From the NCBI GenBank assembly GCA_018716005.1, contig DVKN01000016.1, forward strand, positions 1-5,103: a stretch of DNA of 5,103 bases, in the 5' to 3' direction. Position 1 is the stretch's first letter. Each line of letters opens with the position of its first letter. The notes under the pieces were generated by a model. The model worked only from the letters and a program-made list of their open reading frames with translations, was not told where the DNA came from and did no database searches. Shown here one piece after another: positions 1 through 5,099 of this stretch. The DNA comes from Candidatus Scatomorpha stercoravium (lineage in GTDB: Bacteria; Bacillota; Clostridia; Oscillospirales; Oscillospiraceae). Position numbers and translations under genes: made by a program.

Positions 1-560
1 CTCTCATGCGCGCCGATGGGGTTGAAGTAGCGCAGCAGGGCCACGTTCATCGTGGGGTCAGCCTTGCAGTAGTCCATGAGGATCTGCTCCTGGAATAGCT
101 TGGTGGTGCCGTAGGGGTTCGTGGTGCCGCCGGTGGGGAAATCCTCGCTTATCGGCACGCGCTCGGGGTCGCCGTAGACGGTGGCGGAGGAGGAGAAGAC
201 GAAGTTCTTCACGTCGTGGCGGCGCATGGCCTTGAGCACCTCGAGGGTGCAGGTGAGGTTGTTGGAGTAGTACTCGAGCGGCTTCGCGACGCTCTCGCCC
301 ACGGCCTTGAGGCCGGCGAAGTGGATGACGGAGTCAATGTCCTTATAGCTCGCGAAGAGGTCCTCGACCTCGTCGGGATTCGTGAGCTCGGCCTTTACGA
401 AGGGGATTTTCTTCCCGACGATGTGCTCGACGCGGTGGACGGCTTCCTCGCAGGAGTTGCTGAGATTGTCGGCGACGACGATGTCATAGCCCGCCTCGAC
501 GAGCTCTACGCAGGTGTGGCTGCCGATATAGCCGGCGCCGCCGGTAACGAGAATGGACAT
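1..560 (-). CDS. galE: UDP-glucose 4-epimerase (GalE), N-terminal 186 residues; 3' end outside window
   Basis: This cytoplasmic NAD-dependent short-chain dehydrogenase (extended SDR) interconverts UDP-glucose and UDP-galactose in the Leloir pathway; some members also act on the N-acetylated sugars. The translation from the ATG at 560-558 begins MSILVTGGAGYIGSH, which carries the Rossmann NAD site GxxGxxG at residues 7-13. It continues with VIHFAGLKAVGES (78-90), SSSATVYGD (123-131) and the YxxxK pair Y150/K154. S125, Y150 and K154 match the E. coli catalytic residues S124, Y149 and K153 with a one-residue offset. RYFNP (177-181) follows. About 186 of a usual ~330-340 residues are present and the frame is open at the window edge, so the gene is truncated by the window, not broken. 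The start is supported by GAAAGGGG (577-570, minus), 9 nt upstream. It lies 105 nt downstream of the AraC pair on the same strand. The family call is very secure. Whether it serves this sugar locus or general cell-surface polysaccharide synthesis is open. Confidence 0.97.
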   Translation of the reverse strand, partial: MSILVTGGAGYIGSHTCVELVEAGYDIVVADNLSNSCEEAVHRVEHIVGKKIPFVKAELTNPDEVEDLFASYKDIDSVIHFAGLKAVGESVAKPLEYYSNNLTCTLEVLKAMRRHDVKNFVFSSSATVYGDPERVPISEDFPTGGTTNPYGTTKLFQEQILMDYCKADPTMNVALLRYFNPIGAHE

Positions 561-665
561 ATTTGAATACCCCTTTCAAAGTATTGAATACGCTGGCTTT
601 TCCCGGGAAACCCCCGGCCAATGCAGTATTGTATACGCCCCGGCCGGGAAAAGAAATAGACGATT
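561..665. promoter_or_regulatory. galE upstream region with three operator-like repeats
   Basis: This gap between the second AraC gene and galE is AT-richer than its neighbours and full of symmetry. The octamer TTGAATAC occurs at 563-570 and 584-591, exactly 21 bp apart, and a one-mismatch copy, TTGTATAC, lies at 629-636. The second and third copies sit in a longer repeat (580-593 and 625-638, 13 of 14 bases identical), and each is near-palindromic: GTATT-G-AATAC and GTAT-TGT-ATAC. On the minus strand TACAAT (633-628) is a possible -10 for galE, but the matching -35 position (TTTCTT, 656-651) is poor. A promoter here would therefore be weak or activator-dependent, or galE may be read from the upstream regulator genes. 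The first octamer lies between the galE Shine-Dalgarno site and its ATG. Operator function is inferred only. Confidence 0.4.
597..653. repeat. 10-bp inverted repeat with internal palindromes between araC-type gene and galE
   Basis: CTTTTCCCGG at 597-606 is the exact reverse complement of CCGGGAAAAG at 644-653, with 37 nt between the arms. Nested in it are two further perfect palindromes, TTTCCCGGGAAA (599-610) and CCCGGCCGGG (639-648), and a direct repeat CCCCGGCC (612-619 and 638-645). The region could fold in RNA from the minus strand and might end transcription of the regulator genes. However, no T-run follows the structure on either strand, so it is not a standard intrinsic terminator. 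Its role is unknown. Confidence 0.45.
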
Positions 666-1574
666 TTATAAATTGTTTGCACTATCGTCCGCGCTGCCGG
701 AAAACTCCAGCAGCATGCGGACGCTGCGGGCGTATTCGCTCGGCGACATGTGCGTGAGCTGGCGGAAGCGGCGGGAAAAATAGTGCACGCTCTGGAAGCC
801 GCAGCGCGCGGCAATCTCGGTGAAATTGAGCCTCCCCTCGCGAATGAGGCGGCGGGCGGCGTTGATTTTGAGCCGGCCGAAGTACTCCATGACGCCGCCG
901 CCCGTGTGCTCGTGGAAGAGCTGCTGGAGGCGGCTGCGGCCCATGAGGTTGGCGCGGCATATGTCCTCGAGCGTGAGGCTCTCGCCGACGCGCTGCTCGA
1001 GATAGGCCCTGACGCGCAGGAAGGCGTCGTCCGGCGGCGTCTCCTCCGCCTCGGGCCGGGGCGCGGCCTCCATGCGGCGGGCTATGCGCACGAGCAGCTC
1101 CTCGAGCGCGGCGGCGGCGAGCTGCTCGGAGCCGAAGGGCGCGCCCTCGCGCCGCTCGAGCCCCGTGGTCGCGGGGTCATCCTGGCGCGTGGAGAAGGCC
1201 GCGGCGCTCTCGCCTACGATGCGCGCAAGCAGGGCGCGCTCCGCCTCGCCGACCTCGGTGACGCAGCCGCGGAAGCGCTCCATCTCCCCGCCGGCGCAGT
1301 TGAAGCTGACGACGATGAGGTCCGGCGCGACGCCCCGGGCGGCGAGGGCGTGGAATTCGCCCGGCGCGTGGAAGATGAGCCCGCCCTGCCTGAGCTCTAC
1401 GCTCCTCTCCCCCGCCGTGACGCTCAGCTCGCCCCTGTCGACGTACAGTATCTCCCAGAAGTCGTGCGCCTCGCCCGAAAAGGCGTAGCTGCCGGAATAT
1501 TCGAAATAGTGGACGGTGTAAATCTCGCTGACCGCGAGCGGGCGCTCGGGGCGCAGCGGACGGTAGCGCGGCAT
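666..1574 (-). CDS. AraC-family transcriptional regulator, second of tandem pair (302 aa)
   Basis: This is a predicted one-component, DNA-binding cytoplasmic regulator. Residues ~15-90 look like the AraC-type cupin sensor domain: EAHDFWEILYVDRGEL at 35-50, then GGLIFHAPGEFHAL at 64-77. The C-terminal ~100 residues form the double helix-turn-helix domain. The first HTH is about 198-220 (SLTLEDICRANLMGRSRLQQLF) and the second about 249-270 (NFTEIAARCGFQSVHYFSRRF). The family signature end MSPSEYAR lies at 276-283. A charged, Ala/Glu-rich linker (~127-185) joins the halves. The ATG at 1574-1572 is chosen because AGGAG lies 7 nt upstream and because this start gives a full-length protein (family norm ~280-300). 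The same frame stays open much further upstream, but that part is a shadow of the preceding gene. The start is only 2 nt after the stop of the upstream regulator, and its ribosome site lies inside that gene, so translation is probably coupled. The ligand is unknown; the context suggests the sugar imported by the divergent transporter. Confidence 0.93.
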   Translation of the reverse strand: MPRYRPLRPERPLAVSEIYTVHYFEYSGSYAFSGEAHDFWEILYVDRGELSVTAGERSVELRQGGLIFHAPGEFHALAARGVAPDLIVVSFNCAGGEMERFRGCVTEVGEAERALLARIVGESAAAFSTRQDDPATTGLERREGAPFGSEQLAAAALEELLVRIARRMEAAPRPEAEETPPDDAFLRVRAYLEQRVGESLTLEDICRANLMGRSRLQQLFHEHTGGGVMEYFGRLKINAARRLIREGRLNFTEIAARCGFQSVHYFSRRFRQLTHMSPSEYARSVRMLLEFSGSADDSANNL

Positions 1575-1576
1575 AT

Positions 1577-2431
1577 TCAGCTCCTCTCCCCGGGGCCGTC
1601 CCGGCGGCAGCGCTTGCGGTATTCGAGCGGGCTCATCCCCTCGCTGCGGCGGAAGCTCTGCGAAAAGTAGCTCGGAGAGGAGAAGCCCAGTATGCGCGCA
1701 ATCTGCGAGAGCGAGTGGTCGCTGCTCTCCAGGAGGAAGCGGCTCTCCTGTATGCGGCGGCTTATCTGGTAGCTGATGGGCGAGGTGTCGTAGGCCTTGC
1801 GGAAGGCGTGGACGAGGTAATACTTGTTGATGTGCGCGAGCTCGGCGAGCTGGTCGAGCGTGATGTTCTCCTTGAAGTGCTCGTCTATGTAGCGGCGCAC
1901 GAGCTCGCACTCGCGGCTGTCGGCGCGGGACGGCCCGCTCCCCGCGAGGCTGAGCCCGCCTCGGCGCACGAGATAGAGCAGCAGCACCTCGAGCAGGTGC
2001 TGGCACACGAGCTGATAGCCCTCGCGCGCGCCGCGCACCTCGCGCAGCATGAGCCTCAGGCAGGCGACGACCGAGTCCCAGCCCTCGTCGAAGCGCGTGT
2101 GCACGCAGCCGAGGTCGTCCGTCTCCATGCTGAGCCCGTCCACGCCGAGCACGACGAGCTCAAGCGGGCTGACGGCCTGGCTTATCTCGCAGTGGAGCAC
2201 GCCCGGGTTCACGACGACGAGCTCCCGCGCCCTCACGGGGAAGGCGCTGTGCCTCAGCCCTATGCTGCCCTCGCCGCCGAGTATGAAAAAGAGCTCCGCG
2301 TGCCGGTGCGAGTGCTTCGCCGAATTCCATTCGCTGCTGTACTGCGTCCAGGTGAGGTTCAGGAGCCGCGCCGAGGCCCCTCCGGGCGCCTCCGCGCCCT
2401 CCCAGCTGACGTCGTAGTAGTTGTTGGTCAC
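1577..2431 (-). CDS. AraC-family transcriptional regulator, first of tandem pair (284 aa)
   Basis: This is a predicted sugar-responsive regulator of the AraC/XylS family. The N-terminal half has a cupin pattern with a His cluster, HSHRHAELFFIL (residues 40-51), followed by RELVVVNPGVLHCE (69-82), typical of ligand-sensing AraC arms. The C-terminal DNA-binding domain starts about residue 175. Its first HTH is about 190-211 (ITLDQLAELAHINKYYLVHAF) and the second about 240-261 (SLSQIARILGFSSPSYFSQSF), followed by MSPLEYRK at 266-273. The start is GTG at 2431-2429, preceded by GGAGGGGAGG with about 7 nt spacing. The next in-frame Met is near residue 102 and would delete the sensor domain, so GTG is preferred. 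A promoter with TATAAT lies just upstream. It is transcribed away from the binding-protein gene across a shared control region, the usual layout for a local activator. It resembles its neighbour only at family level, so this is not a recent duplication. Confidence 0.95.
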   Translation of the reverse strand: MTNNYYDVSWEGAEAPGGASARLLNLTWTQYSSEWNSAKHSHRHAELFFILGGEGSIGLRHSAFPVRARELVVVNPGVLHCEISQAVSPLELVVLGVDGLSMETDDLGCVHTRFDEGWDSVVACLRLMLREVRGAREGYQLVCQHLLEVLLLYLVRRGGLSLAGSGPSRADSRECELVRRYIDEHFKENITLDQLAELAHINKYYLVHAFRKAYDTSPISYQISRRIQESRFLLESSDHSLSQIARILGFSSPSYFSQSFRRSEGMSPLEYRKRCRRDGPGERS

Positions 2432-2466
2432 GTGCCCGCCTCCCCTCCGTGAATTCTCTTACCAAT

Positions 2467-2495
2467 ATTATATATACCCGGCGGCGATTTCGCAA
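2467..2495 (-). promoter_or_regulatory. Promoter of the tandem AraC-type regulator genes
   Basis: Reading the minus strand, TTGCGA (2495-2490; 4 of 6 matches to TTGACA) is followed after exactly 17 nt by a consensus TATAAT (2472-2467). The predicted start of transcription is near 2460, leaving a leader of about 28 nt that contains the GGAGG ribosome site before the GTG at 2431. This is the best promoter match for the regulator genes in the gap. No transcription data are available here. Confidence 0.72.
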
Positions 2496-2510
2496 TCACG
2501 AAAACATCGC
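2484..2510. promoter_or_regulatory. Dyad overlapping the -35 of the regulator promoter
   Basis: GCGATTTCG (2484-2492) faces CGAAA (2499-2503) plus TCGC (2507-2510), giving nine pairable bases per arm with a 3-base interruption in the right arm and a six-base centre. It covers the -35 box and upstream face of the minus-strand promoter, where a bound protein would block or tune RNA polymerase. It could be an autoregulatory operator for one of the AraC proteins, but AraC proteins more often use direct repeats, so a different regulator is possible. Confidence 0.35.
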
Positions 2511-2581
2511 GGGCGCGTATTGGGCAATCTGCACAGTTTTAACATACCCAAATCAGGCACTTTACATCAAAAACCTTCCGG

Positions 2582-2610
2582 TAGCAATATTGCTAAAATG
2601 TTGAGCAATA
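2582..2610 (+). promoter_or_regulatory. Putative AraC-type operator: AGCAATA direct repeat with 21-bp spacing plus palindrome
   Basis: AGCAATA occurs at 2583-2589 and again at 2604-2610, exactly 21 bp apart, so both copies lie on the same face of the helix. The upstream copy is also part of a perfect 14-bp palindrome, TAGCAATATTGCTA (2582-2595). The downstream copy ends 6 bp before the -35 box of the binding-protein promoter. AraC itself binds two 17-bp half-sites separated by 4 bp (21-bp period) beside the -35, so the geometry suits activation by one of the two adjacent AraC-type proteins. The link to a specific regulator is inference. Confidence 0.5.
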
Positions 2611-2616
2611 AACGGC

Positions 2617-2644
2617 TTGTTATCCGCCCGGAATCCTTTATACT
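2617..2644 (+). promoter_or_regulatory. Promoter of the sugar ABC transporter operon
   Basis: TTGTTA (2617-2622; 4 of 6 matches to TTGACA) is followed after 16 nt by TATACT (2639-2644; 5 of 6 matches to TATAAT). The predicted transcription start is about 2651, giving a leader of roughly 70 nt. The slightly short spacer and imperfect -35 fit a promoter that benefits from an activator, and the 21-bp-spaced repeat just upstream fits that reading. Confidence 0.68.
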
Positions 2645-2656
2645 TAGATGCAGGAG

Positions 2657-2686
2657 CGGTGCCAGAACTGCCACGTATTGGCACCG
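2657..2686 (+). promoter_or_regulatory. Hairpin in the 5' leader of the binding-protein gene
   Basis: CGGTGCCA (2657-2664) and TGGCACCG (2679-2686) are exact reverse complements, forming an 8-bp stem with a 14-nt loop starting about 6 nt after the predicted transcription start. The loop holds a second TGCCA (2669-2673) that can pair with the same TGGCA (2679-2683) in a smaller, competing hairpin. It might stabilise the 5' end of the mRNA or act as an operator in DNA. It does not cover the ribosome site (2707-2713). I do not recognise a known riboswitch. Confidence 0.5.
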
Positions 2687-2706
2687 AAGTTTGCAAGCAA
2701 TTTTGT

Positions 2707-2713
2707 AAGGAGG
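2707..2713 (+). promoter_or_regulatory. Ribosome binding site deciding the lipoprotein start
   Basis: AAGGAGG is a full-strength Shine-Dalgarno site, 9 nt before the ATG at 2723. It fixes the start there and not at the in-frame ATG at 2648, which has no comparable site, lies at or upstream of the predicted transcription start, and would put 25 extra residues before the signal peptide. Confidence 0.88.
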
Positions 2714-2722
2714 AAATGTAAG

Positions 2723-4078
2723 ATGAATCTGAAGAAACTTCTGGCGCTTGCTCTGGCGCTGGTCATGGTCTTCGCCCTGGCCGCCTGCGGCGGCGGCGAC
2801 GACCCTGCCCCCGAAGACACCGGCAGCGGCGAGGAGCCCGCCGCCGCCACCATCAAGGTCGCCGCGCTCGAGAGCGCCTACGAGGAGACCTATCCCGGCA
2901 TGTGGCAGGAAGTCTGCGACGCCTTCACCGCCGAGACCGGCATCGCCGTTGAGCTGACCGTCGAGCGCAACCTCGAGGAGGTCATCGGAGCCTCCATGCA
3001 GGGCGGCGACTACCCCGACGTCATCCACCTGGCCACCGGCCGTGAAGCCGGCCTGACCGAGCAGTTCATCAACGACAAGCTCATCGCCGACATCTCCGAC
3101 GTCCTCACCATGACCGTCCCCGGCGAGGAAGTCACCGTTGGCGACAAGATTATCGAGGGCTTCACCGAGACCTCCGCCACCAACCCCTACAACGACGGCA
3201 AGACCTATCTCGCCCCCATGTTCTACTCCCCCTGCGGCCTGTTCTACAACGCCGGCCTGCTCGAGGAGAAGGGCTGGGAGGTTCCCACCACCTGGGACGG
3301 GATGTGGGAGCTCGGCGACAAGGCCCTTGAGGAGGGCATCTACCTCTTCACCTACCCGACCGCCGGTTACTTCGACGCTTTCCTGTACGCCCTCATGAAC
3401 GTTGTCGGCGGCAGCGACTTCTTCAACGCCGCCACCAACTTCGAGGAAGGCGTCTGGGAGACCCCCGAGGCCGACGCGCTCTTCGAGATTCTTGACAAGC
3501 TGGCCGACTACACCCACCCGATGACCCCGGCCCAGGCCAACGATCAGGACTTCACCATGAACCAGCAGCTGGTCCTCGACAATGAGGCCATCTTCATGCC
3601 CAACGGCACCTGGATCGTCGGCGAGATGGCCGAGGCCCCGCGCGCCGAGGGCTTCAAGTGGGGCATGACCGCTCTGCCGGCTCTCGAGGAGGGCGGCATG
3701 GGCTACAGCTACACCTTCCTGGAGCAGGCCTGGATCCCGGCCGGCGCCGCCAATCAGGACGCCGCCAAGCAGTTCGTCGCCTTCCTCTACAGCGACACCG
3801 CCGCTGACATCTTCGCCAAGGGCGGCGCGGTGCAGCCGATCCGCGGCATGACCGATCAGCTCGAGGGCGACAACAAGCTCTTCTACTCCATCTACGACTC
3901 CGGCGCCGGCGCCGCCATGGGCTCCTTCGCCGCTTACCGCCCGATCCCCGGCCTCGACAACACCAGCGTGTTCTTCGAGCCCATCAACTCCCTCGTCGGC
4001 GGCGCCCTCACCATTGATGAGTGGAAGGCCAACATTATCTCCGCTACCGACCAGATGCGCGCCAATCTGCTTGCCTGA
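2723..4078 (+). CDS. Carbohydrate ABC transporter solute-binding lipoprotein (451 aa)
   Basis: This extracellular, membrane-anchored receptor delivers a sugar to a CUT1-type ABC importer. Residues 1-22 are a type II signal peptide: positive K4-K5, a Leu/Ala/Val core, and the lipobox L-A-A-C with lipidated Cys22. An acidic, Gly/Pro/Ala-rich tether (~23-42) follows. The mature fold (solute-binding family 1, MalE-like) starts with TIKVAALES at 43-51. Further family-type segments are YPDVIHLA (97-104), LAPMFYSPCGLFYNAGLLEEKGWEVPTTWD (163-192, the usual 'short-chain backbone' motif of sugar-binding proteins), FMPNGTWIVGEM (291-302) and AAKQFVAFLYS (347-357). Length is normal for the family (~420-460). 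The motif around 163-192 reminds me of proteins annotated as N-acetylglucosamine/diacetylchitobiose (NgcE-like) binding proteins, but I cannot confirm the substrate. Codon choice is strongly C-ending (GCC, GAC, CTC, ACC, TCC), consistent with high expression. It heads the operon, and the permease follows after a hairpin. Confidence 0.95.
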   Translation: MNLKKLLALALALVMVFALAACGGGDDPAPEDTGSGEEPAAATIKVAALESAYEETYPGMWQEVCDAFTAETGIAVELTVERNLEEVIGASMQGGDYPDVIHLATGREAGLTEQFINDKLIADISDVLTMTVPGEEVTVGDKIIEGFTETSATNPYNDGKTYLAPMFYSPCGLFYNAGLLEEKGWEVPTTWDGMWELGDKALEEGIYLFTYPTAGYFDAFLYALMNVVGGSDFFNAATNFEEGVWETPEADALFEILDKLADYTHPMTPAQANDQDFTMNQQLVLDNEAIFMPNGTWIVGEMAEAPRAEGFKWGMTALPALEEGGMGYSYTFLEQAWIPAGAANQDAAKQFVAFLYSDTAADIFAKGGAVQPIRGMTDQLEGDNKLFYSIYDSGAGAAMGSFAAYRPIPGLDNTSVFFEPINSLVGGALTIDEWKANIISATDQMRANLLA

Positions 4079-4118
4079 GCGAGCTGACTCCCGCCGCATA
4101 ATAATGTCATAACGACAA

Positions 4119-4151
4119 GGCGGCGATGAGCAGTCTCTGCTCATCGCCGCC
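4119..4151 (+). promoter_or_regulatory. Perfect 15-bp hairpin between binding-protein and permease genes
   Basis: GGCGGCGATGAGCAG (4119-4133) and CTGCTCATCGCCGCC (4137-4151) are exact reverse complements around a three-base loop, TCT, giving a very stable RNA stem 41 nt after the lipoprotein stop. No T-run follows on the plus strand (next bases GCGCTTACCC), so it is unlikely to be a complete intrinsic terminator. In many binding-protein operons, including E. coli malE-malF, structures in this position protect the upstream message from 3' decay and lower distal expression, giving excess receptor over permease. That role fits here but is inferred. An upstream CGCCGC (4092-4097) could compete for the left arm. 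Confidence 0.7.
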
Positions 4152-4157
4152 GCGCTT

Positions 4158-4188
4158 ACCCGACCGGGTTTACCCTCCCCCGCGAGGG
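4158..4188 (+). repeat. Two minor inverted repeats before the permease ribosome site
   Basis: ACCCG-AC-CGGGT (4158-4169) has 5-bp arms with a two-base centre, too tight for an RNA hairpin but possible as a DNA dyad. CCCTC (4173-4177) and GAGGG (4184-4188) can form a 5-bp stem with a six-base loop, ending 5 nt before the AGAGGAG ribosome site of the permease. Both are short enough to arise by chance in GC-rich DNA. Confidence 0.25.
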
Positions 4189-4208
4189 CTATTAGAGGAG
4201 CTGATAGT

Positions 4209-5093
4209 GTGAAAAGCAACAAACGCCGCACCGGATTCCTCATCCTGTGCGTGGCGCCGGCCACCATACTGTTCTTCATATTCATGGTGCTGCCGACGCT
4301 CAACGTCTTCCGCATGTCCCTCTTCGAGAGGGGCGCGTACTCGCCGACCGAGACCTTCGTCGGCTTCAGGAACTTCCAGACGCTCTTCGCCGACGCGAAC
4401 TTCATCCGCGCGATGCAGAACACGATACTGCTCATCGTGGTCGTCACGATTATCACCTTCGCGCTGGCCCTGGTCTTCGCCGCCATCCTCACGCGCGAGA
4501 AGATAAGGGGCAGCAACCTCTTCCGCATCATATTCTACATCCCGAACATCCTCTCCGTAGTCGTCATCTCCGGCATCTTCTCCGCCATCTACAAGCCGGA
4601 CAACGGCCTCCTCAACAGCATCATCGGCCTCTTCACCGACATGACGAACCCGATACTGTGGAAGGGCGAGAGCCTCGTCATGCTCAGCCTCATCATCGCG
4701 ATGATATGGCAGGCCGTCGGCTACTACATGGTCATGTACATGGCCTCCATGGCCGCCGTGCCCGTGGACCTCTACGAGAGCTCGTCCATAGACGGCGCGG
4801 GCCGCTTCACGCAGTTCTTCAAGATAACGATACCCCTTATCTGGACGAACATCCGCACCACGCTCACCTTCTTCATCATCTCCACCATCAACATGGCCTT
4901 CCTCTTCGTCAAGGCCATGACCTCCGGCGGCCCCAACGGCGCGAGCGAGGTGGCTCTCTCCTATATGTACGGGCAGAAGGACGCCGGCCTCTACGGCTAC
5001 TCCATGGCCATAGGCGTCATCATCTTCCTGTTCTCCTTCCTGCTGAGCGCCCTCGTGAACCGCGCCACGAAGCGCAAGCCGCTTGAATTCTGA
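4209..5093 (+). CDS. Carbohydrate ABC transporter inner-membrane permease, MalF/UgpA type (294 aa)
   Basis: This is one of the two channel-forming subunits of a CUT1 sugar importer. After a basic N-terminus (KSNKRR), six hydrophobic segments can be read at about residues 9-30, 70-94, 104-128, 157-182, 213-234 and 263-285. The conserved EAA loop, which contacts the ATPase, lies at 189-210 as YESSSIDGAGRFTQFFKITIPLI, with the invariant Asp-Gly-Ala (195-197) and PLI end. The usual EAA is ESS here, a common variation. VGFRNFQTLF (51-60) is the typical first-periplasmic-loop motif of the UgpA/MalF side of the pair. The GTG start at 4209 is supported by AGAGGAG (4194-4200), 8 nt upstream. Length matches short MalF-like permeases (~290-300), which lack the large periplasmic insert of E. 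coli MalF. Codon use includes ATA, AGG and ACG, which are rarer in the upstream lipoprotein gene, consistent with lower expression. It needs a partner permease (expected just downstream) and an ATPase, often encoded elsewhere in Firmicutes. Confidence 0.95.
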   Translation: MKSNKRRTGFLILCVAPATILFFIFMVLPTLNVFRMSLFERGAYSPTETFVGFRNFQTLFADANFIRAMQNTILLIVVVTIITFALALVFAAILTREKIRGSNLFRIIFYIPNILSVVVISGIFSAIYKPDNGLLNSIIGLFTDMTNPILWKGESLVMLSLIIAMIWQAVGYYMVMYMASMAAVPVDLYESSSIDGAGRFTQFFKITIPLIWTNIRTTLTFFIISTINMAFLFVKAMTSGGPNGASEVALSYMYGQKDAGLYGYSMAIGVIIFLFSFLLSALVNRATKRKPLEF

Positions 5094-5099
5094 GGAGGG
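5094..5099 (+). promoter_or_regulatory. Ribosome binding site for the next, off-window gene
   Basis: GGAGGG follows the TGA of the permease with no gap, so another gene on the plus strand should start within a few bases of the window's right edge. By the usual CUT1 order (binding protein, MalF-type, MalG-type) this would be the second permease. Only the ribosome site is visible; the product is inferred from operon convention. Confidence 0.6.

Noticed and set aside
750..1670. Plus-strand open frame of 306 codons opposite the second AraC gene
   Set aside because: Composition is Ala/Glu/Arg/Leu-rich with no domain, and it mirrors a gene with clear HTH motifs on the minus strand.
1575..2006. Upstream extension of the second AraC gene in the same frame (to 446 codons)
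   Set aside because: The extra residues are Arg/Pro/Ala-rich and overlap the first AraC gene out of frame. The ATG at 1574 has a proper ribosome site and gives a normal family length.
2561..2599. Second plus-strand promoter using TTTACA (2561) and TAAAAT (2594)
   Set aside because: The spacer would be 27 nt, far from the 16-18 nt needed.
2716..2721. ATG-TAA start-stop element between the ribosome site and the true ATG
   Set aside because: Such minimal frames can stall ribosomes, but this one is only 2 nt from the Shine-Dalgarno site, too close for efficient initiation, and is easily a chance event.
2648..2722. Alternative start of the binding protein at the upstream ATG (25 extra residues)
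   Set aside because: It would bury the signal peptide behind a Cys/Arg-containing stretch, has no good ribosome site, and lies at or upstream of the predicted transcription start. AAGGAGG at 2707 points to 2723.
2650..2722. Catabolite-repression (cre) site in the transporter leader
   Set aside because: TTGCAAGCAA (2691-2700) is symmetric but does not fit the cre consensus, and no better candidate is visible in the control region.
4119..4165. Rho-independent terminator after the binding-protein gene
   Set aside because: The stem is excellent, but the sequence after it is GCGCTTACCC with no T-run, and the permease follows closely without its own visible promoter. An attenuator or stabiliser is more likely.
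2567..4531. Minus-strand open frame of 654 codons across the lipoprotein gene and into the permease
   Set aside because: It is a shadow. The opposite strand carries an unmistakable lipoprotein and permease with ribosome sites, while this frame is low-complexity (Gly/Val/Leu/Glu/Asp-rich) without a recognisable domain. GC-rich coding DNA with C-ending codons keeps antisense frames open.
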